Shown here: positions 23,323 through 29,948 of the stretch, piece by piece
How positions within the stretch are numbered: the stretch's first letter is position 1
Layout: the number at the start of each line of letters is the position of its first letter
Source of the DNA: an uncultured Ruminococcus sp.
Lineage (GTDB): Bacteria; Bacillota; Clostridia; Oscillospirales; Acutalibacteraceae
Direction of reading: 5' to 3'
Assembly (NCBI GenBank): GCA_902796225.1
Contig: CADBOO010000095.1
Location: forward strand, 1 to 43,560
Length of the DNA: 43,560 bases
The notes under the pieces: generated by a model
The model's input: only the letters and a program-made list of their open reading frames with translations
Told to the model about the DNA's origin: nothing
Database searches by the model: none
Made by a program: the position numbers and the translations under genes

Positions 23323-24096
23323 ATGAAAAAGTTTCTTGCTATCGTTCTTGCGATCGCGATGATCGCTTCCGCTATGGTACTGACCGGCTGCGGCGAGAAA
23401 AAGAAAGACAAGCTGACAATGGCGACCAACGCCGAGTTCCCTCCTTATGAGTATAAAGAGGACGGCAAGACCGTCATCGGCATCGACGCCGAGATCGCAC
23501 AGGCGATCGCCGACAAGCTCGGTATGGAGCTTGAGATCGTTGATATCAAATTCGACTCCATCATCGCCGGCGTTCAGACCGGTAAGTATGACATGGGTAT
23601 GGCGGGTCTGACCGTAACCGAAGAGAGAAAGAAGAGCGTTGATTTCTCCGACAGCTACGCGACAGGTATCCAGGCGATCATCGTTAAGGAAGACAGCAAA
23701 ATCACTTCTATCGACGATATCCTTGACAAGGACGCAGAATACAAAGTCGGCGTACAGCTTTCGACTACCGGCGACATCTATATCACCGGCGATTTCGAAG
23801 ATGCCGGAAAGTCTAAGGATCTCATCACCGAGTTCCAGACCGGTAACGACGCCGTAGCGGCGCTTTCCGCCGGCAAGATCGACGCGGTAATCATTGATAA
23901 CGAGCCTGCGAAGAGCTATGTTGCCGCAAACAAGGGTCTGAAGGTTCTCGATACCAAGTATGTGACCGAGGATTACGCGATCTGCTTCTCCAAGGACAAC
24001 CCCGAGCTGAGAGATAAGGTCAACGATGCGTTGAAGGAACTCATCGCCGACGGTACCGTAAAGAAGATCATCGATAAGTATATCACTGCCGATTAA
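23323..24096 (+). CDS. Amino-acid ABC transporter substrate-binding lipoprotein (second system)
   Basis: A 257-residue lipoprotein. The signal peptide ends in the lipobox LTGC (AMVLTGCGEKKKD) with almost no spacer, then the family 3 binding fold: LTMATNAEFPPYEYKEDGKT, IGIDAEIAQAIADKLGMELE, DMGMAGLTVTEERKKSVDFS with the ligand-contacting Arg, YKVGVQLSTTGDIYITGD and KIDAVIIDNEPAKSYVA. It differs clearly from the binding protein at 20318-21202, so the two systems are not a recent duplication. ATG 23323 with GAGG about 8 nt upstream. The ligand is probably a polar amino acid. Confidence 0.93.
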   Translation: MKKFLAIVLAIAMIASAMVLTGCGEKKKDKLTMATNAEFPPYEYKEDGKTVIGIDAEIAQAIADKLGMELEIVDIKFDSIIAGVQTGKYDMGMAGLTVTEERKKSVDFSDSYATGIQAIIVKEDSKITSIDDILDKDAEYKVGVQLSTTGDIYITGDFEDAGKSKDLITEFQTGNDAVAALSAGKIDAVIIDNEPAKSYVAANKGLKVLDTKYVTEDYAICFSKDNPELRDKVNDALKELIADGTVKKIIDKYITAD

Positions 24097-24117
24097 TCAA
24101 ATACGATAACACCGACA

Positions 24118-24144
24118 CAGGGCGGAGCTGATCCGCCCTGTTTT
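24118..24144 (+). terminator. Intra-operon terminator, ABC system 2
   Basis: Perfect 9-bp stem cagggcgga (24118-24126) / tccgccctg (24132-24140) with a TTTTA tail, again between binding protein and permease as in system 1. Confidence 0.88.
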
Positions 24145-24225
24145 ACCATGTAAAAAACTGCTTTCTGATCAAATGCATTATCATCTGTCAGAAATCAGTA
24201 TATAAGAAGTATCGGAGGTTATTCC

Positions 24226-24960
24226 ATGCAGGAATGGTTTGCTGATCTGCAGGAGCAATTCCAACTGAATTTTATTGAGCAGGACAGATGGCACTCGCTG
24301 CTGATCGGTCTCGGCAACACGATGAAGATCACATTGTTTGCTGCGCTGATCGGCGTCGCCATCGGTATTGTGGTTGCTGCTGTCAGATCTACCTATGACA
24401 ACAACAAGGAAAACATGAAGCACAACAAAAGCTTCGGTTACTACATATTCGGATTCTTCAACGGGTTATGCAAGGTGTATCTTACGGTGATCCGCGGAAC
24501 CCCTGTTGTTGTCCAGCTGTTGATCATCTACTTTATCATCTTCGCCTCGTCCACCAACGATATCCTGATCGCGACGCTCGCGTTCGGCATCAACTCCGGC
24601 GCGTATGTCGCCGAGATCCTTCGCGGCGGCATCATGTCGATCGACAAGGGTCAGTTTGAGGCGGGCCGTTCGATCGGATTCAACTATGTCCAGACGATGA
24701 TCTATATCATTATTCCGCAGGTGCTCAAGAACGTTCTGCCGACACTGCTCAACGAGTTTATCGCGCTGTTGAAAGAGACCTCTATTGCCGGTTACGTCGG
24801 CGTGGTCGATTTGACGCGTGCAGGTGATGCGATCCGCGGCGCGACCTTCAGCGCGTTCATGCCGCTGATCGCGGTAGCGCTGATCTACCTGCTGATCGTC
24901 ATGATACTGACATGGATCGTCGGTATCATCGAAAGGAGGCTGCGTAAGAGTGAACGATAA
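24226..24960 (+). CDS. Amino-acid ABC transporter permease (second system)
   Basis: A 244-residue HisM/GlnP-type permease of normal size, without the insert seen in system 1. Landmarks: [59 protein letters not shown], the EAA loop [20 protein letters not shown] and [20 protein letters not shown]. About five membrane helices are visible. CGGAGG is 7 nt before ATG 24226. The last 11 nt overlap the ATPase gene. Confidence 0.93.
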   Translation: MQEWFADLQEQFQLNFIEQDRWHSLLIGLGNTMKITLFAALIGVAIGIVVAAVRSTYDNNKENMKHNKSFGYYIFGFFNGLCKVYLTVIRGTPVVVQLLIIYFIIFASSTNDILIATLAFGINSGAYVAEILRGGIMSIDKGQFEAGRSIGFNYVQTMIYIIIPQVLKNVLPTLLNEFIALLKETSIAGYVGVVDLTRAGDAIRGATFSAFMPLIAVALIYLLIVMILTWIVGIIERRLRKSER

Positions 24961-25693
24961 TGTATTGATCAAGGTCAACAACCTGAAGAAGCACTTCAAG
25001 GAAGGCACCATCCATGCGCTCAACGGCGTGGATATGGAGATCAGCCGCGGCGAGGTCATCGTCATCATCGGTCCCTCCGGATCGGGCAAATCGACCTTTT
25101 TGCGTTCGCTGAATCTGCTGGAGCTGCCGACCGACGGCGAGATCCTCTTTGAGGGCGAAAGCATCACCGCGCCGCATATCAATATCAATAAGCACCGCCA
25201 GAAAATGGGCATGGTCTTCCAGCATTTCAACCTGTTCCCGAATATGACCGTGCTGAAGAATATGACCATCGGACCGCGCAAGGTGCTGAAGATGTCCAAA
25301 GAGGAAGCCGAGGAAAAGGCAAAAGCGCTGCTTGAGCGCGTCGGCCTCAGCGATCGTGCCGATGCTTATCCGTCCCAGCTTTCCGGCGGACAAAAGCAGC
25401 GTATCGCGATCGTCCGCGCATTATGCATGGAGCCTGACGTGATGCTGTTCGACGAGCCCACCTCTGCGCTCGACCCCGAGATGGTCGGCGAGGTACTGGA
25501 CGTCATGAAGGAGCTGGCGCACGAAGGCATGACCATGGCGGTCGTCACCCATGAGATGGGCTTTGCCCGGGAAGTCGGAACCCGCGTGGTGTTCATGGAC
25601 GAGGGCGTGATCGTTGAAGAGGGCACCCCCGAAGAGATCTTCGATCATCCCAAGTCGGAACGTTTGCAGAGTTTCTTGGCTAAAGTTCTTTAA
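24950..25693 (+). CDS. Amino-acid ABC transporter ATP-binding protein (second system, GlnQ-like)
   Basis: A 247-residue ATPase with Walker [22 protein letters not shown]-loop [18 protein letters not shown], signature [15 protein letters not shown], Walker [16 protein letters not shown] and switch VVTHEM. The C-terminus [20 protein letters not shown] is the polar amino-acid type. GTG 24950 is the start, inside the end of the permease gene, with AAAGGAGG 12 nt upstream. A strong terminator follows. Confidence 0.94.
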   Translation: MNDNVLIKVNNLKKHFKEGTIHALNGVDMEISRGEVIVIIGPSGSGKSTFLRSLNLLELPTDGEILFEGESITAPHININKHRQKMGMVFQHFNLFPNMTVLKNMTIGPRKVLKMSKEEAEEKAKALLERVGLSDRADAYPSQLSGGQKQRIAIVRALCMEPDVMLFDEPTSALDPEMVGEVLDVMKELAHEGMTMAVVTHEMGFAREVGTRVVFMDEGVIVEEGTPEEIFDHPKSERLQSFLAKVL

Positions 25694-25716
25694 AAGAATT
25701 ATATCAATCAACAAAA

Positions 25717-25753
25717 GGGCTGTCGCATCTATCTTGCGACAGCCCATCTTTTT
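25717..25753 (+). terminator. Terminator of ABC operon 2
   Basis: Perfect 11-bp stem gggctgtcgca (25717-25727) / tgcgacagccc (25735-25745), followed by atcttttttt. Confidence 0.92.
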
Positions 25754-25812
25754 TTCTGATACAACGCAGAATGCCGAAAACCAGCGCCGAAAGCAATCGT
25801 ATCTTGCCGAAG

Positions 25813-25828
25813 GCCAAAAATCTTTGGC
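25813..25828. promoter_or_regulatory. Inverted repeat beside the XRE promoter, candidate operator
   Basis: gccaaa (25813-25818) and tttggc (25823-25828) abut the -35 element at 25829. Position suggests autoregulation by the XRE protein encoded next; no direct proof. Confidence 0.35.
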
Positions 25829-25857
25829 TTGATTTCATGAAAGTGATATGTTATAAT
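25829..25857 (+). promoter_or_regulatory. Promoter of the membrane-bound XRE gene
   Basis: TTGATT at 25829-25834, 17-nt spacer, perfect TATAAT at 25852-25857. The leader is short (about 22 nt). Confidence 0.75.
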
Positions 25858-25887
25858 AAATCCAATTGTTATGCATAGGTGATTCAA

Positions 25888-26487
25888 GTGGATGATTTCA
25901 AAAAAATCGTTGCTGAAAATATCATAAAAGTACGCACCTCACTCGGCATGACGCAGGCACAGCTCGGCGAAGAGCTGAGCTATTCCGACAAAAGCGTGTC
26001 GAAGTGGGAGAGAGGCGAGTCTGTTCCCGATGTGTATGTGCTCAAACACATCGCCGATCTTGCAGGCGTGACCGTGGATTATCTGATCACGAAGCACGAT
26101 CCCAAGGAGGAAGCCGGGATCAAGAAGCCTGTCCCCAAGGAGCATCGCTACAGCCGCCGCTTTATCTCTCTGACGGTTCTGGCGGGCATCTGGACGCTGG
26201 CGGTGACGATATTCGTCATCCTGTGGATCTGCGGTATCATGAACTGGCTGGTGTTTGTCTACGCCGTGCCGGTATCGCTGGTCACCATGCTGGTGCTCAA
26301 CTCCGTATGGGGTACCCGCGAGGTCAATCTGTATCTGATATCCGGATTGGTATGGGGCGTGATCGCATCGATCTATCTGACCGCACTGGAGCTGAACTGG
26401 TGGCAGATCTTCCTGCTGGGCGTGCCGGCTCAAGTTATCATCATCCTTGCATTTTCGATCAAGAACAAACCGAAAACGCAGGAATAA
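25888..26487 (+). CDS. Membrane-anchored XRE-family regulator
   Basis: A 199-residue protein joining a DNA-binding and a membrane domain. Residues 1-68 are an HTH_3 domain (LGMTQAQLGEELSYSDKSVS then KWERGESVPDVYVLKHIADL). After a charged linker (~70-92) come four hydrophobic segments at about 93-115, 118-138, 145-165 and 170-190, ending in KNKPKTQE. Such fusions are common in Clostridia; the membrane part may sense an envelope signal. The start is taken as GTG 25888, because AGGTGA (25877-25882) is 5 nt upstream; an in-frame GTG at 25879 overlaps that ribosome site. Target genes are unknown; it is flanked by strong terminators and appears to stand alone. Confidence 0.85.
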   Translation: MDDFKKIVAENIIKVRTSLGMTQAQLGEELSYSDKSVSKWERGESVPDVYVLKHIADLAGVTVDYLITKHDPKEEAGIKKPVPKEHRYSRRFISLTVLAGIWTLAVTIFVILWICGIMNWLVFVYAVPVSLVTMLVLNSVWGTREVNLYLISGLVWGVIASIYLTALELNWWQIFLLGVPAQVIIILAFSIKNKPKTQE

Positions 26488-26503
26488 TCTTGCTTTCTAC
26501 TGT

Positions 26504-26543
26504 GAGTAGAGCCTTGAAAAAGCGCTCTACTCCTATTTTTTTG
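26504..26543 (+). terminator. Terminator after membrane-bound XRE gene
   Basis: Stem gagtagagc (26504-26512) / gctctactc (26524-26532), then a run of T at 26536-26542. Confidence 0.88.
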
Positions 26544-26576
26544 CCCGTAGAATCATTCTGCGGCTATTGTAGACTG

Positions 26577-26588
26577 CGCACGCGTGCG
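26577..26588. promoter_or_regulatory. 12-bp perfect palindrome upstream of degV promoter
   Basis: cgcacgcgtgcg is fully self-complementary and ends 6 nt before the -35 element at 26595, a position that suits a regulator binding site. Inference from symmetry and location only. Confidence 0.4.
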
Positions 26589-26594
26589 AATAGA

Positions 26595-26623
26595 TTGCAT
26601 GCGCCGCTGTTTTGGGTGATAAT
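26595..26623 (+). promoter_or_regulatory. Promoter of the degV-hemolysin III operon
   Basis: TTGCAT at 26595-26600, 17-nt spacer, GATAAT at 26618-26623. Confidence 0.65.
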
Positions 26624-26711
26624 GGTAGCGAACCGCAGCAAGCCGATCTTTGTCCCGGCTGTGATATCGACGGCGTTTGCGGAAAAACAGAGACCCACAG
26701 GAGTGATTACC

Positions 26712-27596
26712 ATGAGCTATATCATCAGCTGCTGCACCACCACCGATATGACAAAAGAGCACTATGAGAAGCATAACGAAAAAGTCATCGGCTTCCATTA
26801 CTCGATCGACGGCAAGGCTTACACCGACGATCTGGGCGAAACGATGTCGATGAAGGAATTCTATCGCCATATCCGCAACGGCGCCGACACCTCGACCTCA
26901 CAGGTTCCGGTCGGCGAATACGTCGATTATTTCAGAAAGCTGCTGTCCACCGGTCAGGACGTTCTGCACGTGACCCTGTCCTCCGGTATTTCCAGCACCT
27001 TCCAGAGCGCAACGACCGCGGCAGATATGGTCGCTCCCGATTTTCCGGATCAGAAGCTGTACGTCGTTGATTCCCTGTGCGCTTCCTCCGGCAGCGGACT
27101 GTTCGTGGACCTGCTCGCCGCAAAGCGCGACGAGGGCGTCGGGATCGACGAGGTGTATCAGTGGGCGATAGACCACCGTCAGGAGATCTCTCATTGGTTC
27201 TGCTCGACCGACCTGACCTATTATATCAAGGGCGGCAGAGTGTCTAAGGTCAGCGGCGTTATCGGCGGCGTGTTCCAGATCTGCCCGCTGCTCAACGTCA
27301 GCCCCTCCGGCAAGCTCGTCCCGATCGCAAAGATCCGCACAAAGAAAAAGGTACTCACCGCGCTGGTGGACAAGATGGTTCAGCATGCGCAGGGCGGACT
27401 TGACTACGACGGACTTTGCTATATCTCCAACTCCGACTGCTACGAGGACGCGGCATTCGTCAGAGACCTGATCCTTTCGCGCTTCAAGAAGCTCAGAGAG
27501 GTACCGATCTTTGATATCGGCACCACGATCGGCTGCCATACCGGTACCGGTACGGTCGCGCTGTTCTTCATGGGAGATAAAAGGGAGGATGCGTGA
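26712..27596 (+). CDS. DegV family fatty-acid-binding protein
   Basis: A 294-residue cytoplasmic protein of the DegV/EDD fold. Family members bind a long-chain fatty acid and several act as FakB, presenting the acid to the kinase FakA; no fakA gene is in this window. Landmarks: SYIISCCTTTDMTKEHY at the N-terminus, TSTSQVPVGEYVDYFRKLLS, LHVTLSSGISSTFQSATTAA (the SSGxSGTxQ-type loop), VVDSLCASSGSGLFVDLL and YYIKGGRVSKVSGVIG. Length is normal. An open frame extends far upstream through the terminator and another gene, but AGGAG (26699-26703) fixes ATG 26712. Its stop overlaps the next start by 1 nt, so the two genes are translationally coupled. Confidence 0.92.
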   Translation: MSYIISCCTTTDMTKEHYEKHNEKVIGFHYSIDGKAYTDDLGETMSMKEFYRHIRNGADTSTSQVPVGEYVDYFRKLLSTGQDVLHVTLSSGISSTFQSATTAADMVAPDFPDQKLYVVDSLCASSGSGLFVDLLAAKRDEGVGIDEVYQWAIDHRQEISHWFCSTDLTYYIKGGRVSKVSGVIGGVFQICPLLNVSPSGKLVPIAKIRTKKKVLTALVDKMVQHAQGGLDYDGLCYISNSDCYEDAAFVRDLILSRFKKLREVPIFDIGTTIGCHTGTGTVALFFMGDKREDA

Positions 27597-28300
27597 TGAA
27601 CGCGGCACGTACGCTCTCCGATGAGCTGTGCGTCGTCACCCGCAAATACAAAACGCCGCTTCCCGATTATACGCGCGGCGAAGAGATCGTCAATATGGTG
27701 ACGCATATCGTCGGCGGCGCTCTTGCGATCGCGGCGATCCCGCTTCTGGTGGTATTCGCGTCGCTGCACGGCAATCCGTGGGCGATCGTTTCCGGCGCTG
27801 TTTACGGCGTTGCACTGGTGATGATGTTCACCGTTTCCAGCGTCTATCACGGGCTGAATCCCGGCAGGGCTAAGCGTGTGATGCGCATCATCGACCACTG
27901 CGACATCTATTTTCTGATCGCAGGCACCTATACGCCGGTGCTGCTGTGCAATATCCGTCCGGTAAGTCCCGAAGTCGCATGGACGCTGTTCGGCGTGGAA
28001 TGGGGACTCGCGGCGCTTGCCGTCACCCTCAACGCCATCGATCTCAAGCGCTTTGAAAAGCTCTCTATGGCTTGCTATATCGGCATGGGATGGTGTATCG
28101 TGGCAGCGATCACCCTTGCGATCAAAACCATGACGTCGACCGGATTCATCCTGCTGCTGCTCGGCGGAATCGCGTTCACTGTCGGCGCGGTGCTTTACGG
28201 ACTGGGCAAGAAGGTGCGGTATATGCACTCGGTCTTCCATGTATTTGTCGTGATCGGCTGTGTGCTCCAGTTCTTTGCGATCCTGTTTTATGTAATGTAA
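27596..28300 (+). CDS. trhA: Hemolysin III / PAQR family membrane protein
   Basis: A 234-residue seven-helix membrane protein of the hemolysin III (TrhA/YqfA, PAQR) family. Family signature residues are present: EEIVNMVTHIVGGALAI near the start, VSSVYHGLNP, RIIDHCDIYFLIAGTYTPVL and the C-terminal MHSVFHVFVVIGCVLQF, whose His residues would form the metal site in the membrane. PAQR relatives are proposed to be lipid hydrolases or membrane homeostasis factors; cytolysis is not established for most. The ATG overlaps the degV stop (tgatg); GGGAGG is 7 nt before it. Pairing with a fatty-acid-binding protein fits a lipid-related role, by inference. Confidence 0.9.
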   Translation: MNAARTLSDELCVVTRKYKTPLPDYTRGEEIVNMVTHIVGGALAIAAIPLLVVFASLHGNPWAIVSGAVYGVALVMMFTVSSVYHGLNPGRAKRVMRIIDHCDIYFLIAGTYTPVLLCNIRPVSPEVAWTLFGVEWGLAALAVTLNAIDLKRFEKLSMACYIGMGWCIVAAITLAIKTMTSTGFILLLLGGIAFTVGAVLYGLGKKVRYMHSVFHVFVVIGCVLQFFAILFYVM

Positions 28301-28315
28301 CCGAATAACCCGTCA

Positions 28316-28352
28316 GGGGCTGTTGCGTAGTTTTGCGACAGCTCCTTTTTTT
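28316..28352 (+). terminator. Terminator of the degV-hemolysin III operon
   Basis: Stem ggggctgttgc / gcgacagctcc (G-U pairs allowed) followed by seven T residues. The stem resembles that at 25717-25745. Confidence 0.85.
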
Positions 28353-28445
28353 GCTTTCCGGACGGTCGGACGCTGCGATTACCGTCGATTTTTAATTCAA
28401 AAAAAGAAATATTTGTTACCCCCGTTCACAATCCTGTCATAATGC

Positions 28446-28474
28446 TTCCAATTTATGTATATCTATATTATAAT
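28446..28474 (+). promoter_or_regulatory. Promoter of the CHAP-dockerin gene
   Basis: TATAAT at 28469-28474 with a weak -35 (TTCCAA, 28446-28451) at 17 nt; the start codon is 38 nt downstream. Confidence 0.5.
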
Positions 28475-28512
28475 TGCATATAAGAATAATAGTTACAAAG
28501 GGAGGTGTTCTT

Positions 28513-29829
28513 GTGAATCTGCTGAGAAAACTGACCGCATTCATTCTTGTGTTTTCCCTGTTGGCGGGCACGGTAGCTGTTATATCTGCCGCGGTATCGC
28601 CCGATGAGGTCATCCCCGGCGAGACGATCGCGCCTGAGATCCCCGACGAGTACGAGGCTGACAGTCCCCGCAGCGCAGATCTCGCGGACACCTCGGCGAC
28701 AAGCTACACGCCCCGCTTATCCGCCCCCGCAAAGACGAACAAGTATTATTATTCCGACCTGAATCCTTTCTATAAATACGGATGGGGAATGCCGAACTGT
28801 ACCTGCTACGCATGGGGCAGAGCATACGAGATCCTCGGCAGAACGCCGAATCTCAGCCTCTACAGCGCCTATCTCTGGTACGGGTACAACAAGGACAACA
28901 AGATCTATTCCTACGGCACGACGCCGAAGCTCGGCGCCATCGCCTGCTGGGTGTATTCCAGCGGCACCTCCGGACATGTAGCGGTTGTTGAAAAGATCGA
29001 GAACGGCGTCATCACCTTCTCCAACTCCGCATACAGCGGCACGACCTTCTATACCAATACCGCACCGGTCAATGATCCCTCCAACGGCAACAAATACTGG
29101 ATCTTCCAGGGATATATTTATCTGGGCGATTTTATTTCCGGCGGCACAACGACGCCTTCGCAGGACACGACCACCGGAGATGTGTACCGGATCACTTCCT
29201 CTGACGGCGTCAACCTGCGCAGCGGCGCGGGGACAAGCTATAAGGTCCTCGGCGGCATCGGTTACGGAAAGGACGTCACGGTCACAAAGACCAAGATAAA
29301 CGATGGATACACATGGGGCTATACAACGTATAACGGCGTTACCGGCTGGTTTGTGACCGACTTCGCTAAGCTGATTTACAGAAAGACCGATCCGACTGTG
29401 CCGACCGTAAAACCGACGACTCCCCCGACAGTCAAGCCGACGACTGCTCCGACCGTGAAACCGACAGCAAAGCCGACAACTAAACCTACCGTAAAGCCGA
29501 CTGTAAAGCCGACTGTGAAGCCGACAACAGCGCCGAAAGCAACAGCGGCGCCGACCATAAAACCGACCGCTAAGCCCACACAAGCGCCTACCCAGCCGCC
29601 TCAGATAGAAGAAACGCCCGAAGAGCCGGTACGCATGATGATGATGGGCGATCTTGACGGCGACGGCGATCTGACGATCATGGACGCGACCCGTGTTCAG
29701 ATGATCGTAGCGGATCTGATGGTTCCTACCGACTACATGCTGATGGTCGGCGATTTTGACGGCGACAGCGTATTCAGCATCATGGACGCGTCGTCTATCC
29801 GTATCCAGCTTGCATTTCTGGATGATTGA
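28513..29829 (+). CDS. Secreted CHAP-SH3 peptidoglycan hydrolase with dockerin
   Basis: A 438-residue exported protein. Signal peptide 1-26; CHAP domain about 75-205 with NCTCYAWGRAYEILGR (catalytic Cys96), GHVAVVEKIENGVITFSN (His155) and a following Asn/Ser segment; bacterial SH3 domain about 222-290 (GVNLRSGAGTSYKVLGGIGY, GVTGWFVTDFAKLIY). A Thr/Pro/Lys linker built from short PTVKPT-type repeats spans about 293-370. The last ~63 residues are a dockerin: GDLDGDGDLTIMDATRVQ and GDFDGDSVFSIMDASSIRIQ. CHAP enzymes cleave peptide bonds or amides in peptidoglycan, and SH3b domains bind the wall. Adding a dockerin would place the enzyme on a cohesin scaffold. GTG 28513 has GGAGG (28501-28505) 7 nt upstream. 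Confidence 0.92.
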   Translation: MNLLRKLTAFILVFSLLAGTVAVISAAVSPDEVIPGETIAPEIPDEYEADSPRSADLADTSATSYTPRLSAPAKTNKYYYSDLNPFYKYGWGMPNCTCYAWGRAYEILGRTPNLSLYSAYLWYGYNKDNKIYSYGTTPKLGAIACWVYSSGTSGHVAVVEKIENGVITFSNSAYSGTTFYTNTAPVNDPSNGNKYWIFQGYIYLGDFISGGTTTPSQDTTTGDVYRITSSDGVNLRSGAGTSYKVLGGIGYGKDVTVTKTKINDGYTWGYTTYNGVTGWFVTDFAKLIYRKTDPTVPTVKPTTPPTVKPTTAPTVKPTAKPTTKPTVKPTVKPTVKPTTAPKATAAPTIKPTAKPTQAPTQPPQIEETPEEPVRMMMMGDLDGDGDLTIMDATRVQMIVADLMVPTDYMLMVGDFDGDSVFSIMDASSIRIQLAFLDD

Positions 29830-29863
29830 CCTGACGGAATGTTTACATAAAATGATATAAAAC

Positions 29864-29895
29864 AGGAGCTGTCCGCGGGGACAGCTCCTTTCGTT
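29864..29895 (+). terminator. Terminator between convergent dockerin genes
   Basis: Perfect 11-bp stem aggagctgtcc (29864-29874) / ggacagctcct (29879-29889), tail ttcgttt. The reverse complement lacks a long U-run, so it mainly serves the plus strand. Confidence 0.85.
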
Positions 29896-29942
29896 TATGC
29901 GTGATTCTGTTATGCGTGATTGTGATTTTGTTATGTGTGATT
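29895..29942. repeat. Three short direct repeats
   Basis: ttatgcgtgatt occurs at 29895-29906 and 29910-29921, and as ttatgtgtgatt at 29931-29942, just before the end of the minus-strand protease gene. Function unknown. Confidence 0.6.
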
Positions 29943-29948
29943 CCCGGA

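Noticed and set aside
26004-26711. Upstream extension of the degV frame through the preceding gene
   Set aside because: It crosses a strong terminator and runs out of frame through the XRE gene; AGGAG fixes the start at 26712.
29393-29590. Tandem DNA repeats that might suggest a CRISPR or satellite array
   Set aside because: They encode the Thr/Pro/Lys linker of the CHAP-dockerin protein in frame; units are short with no spacers.
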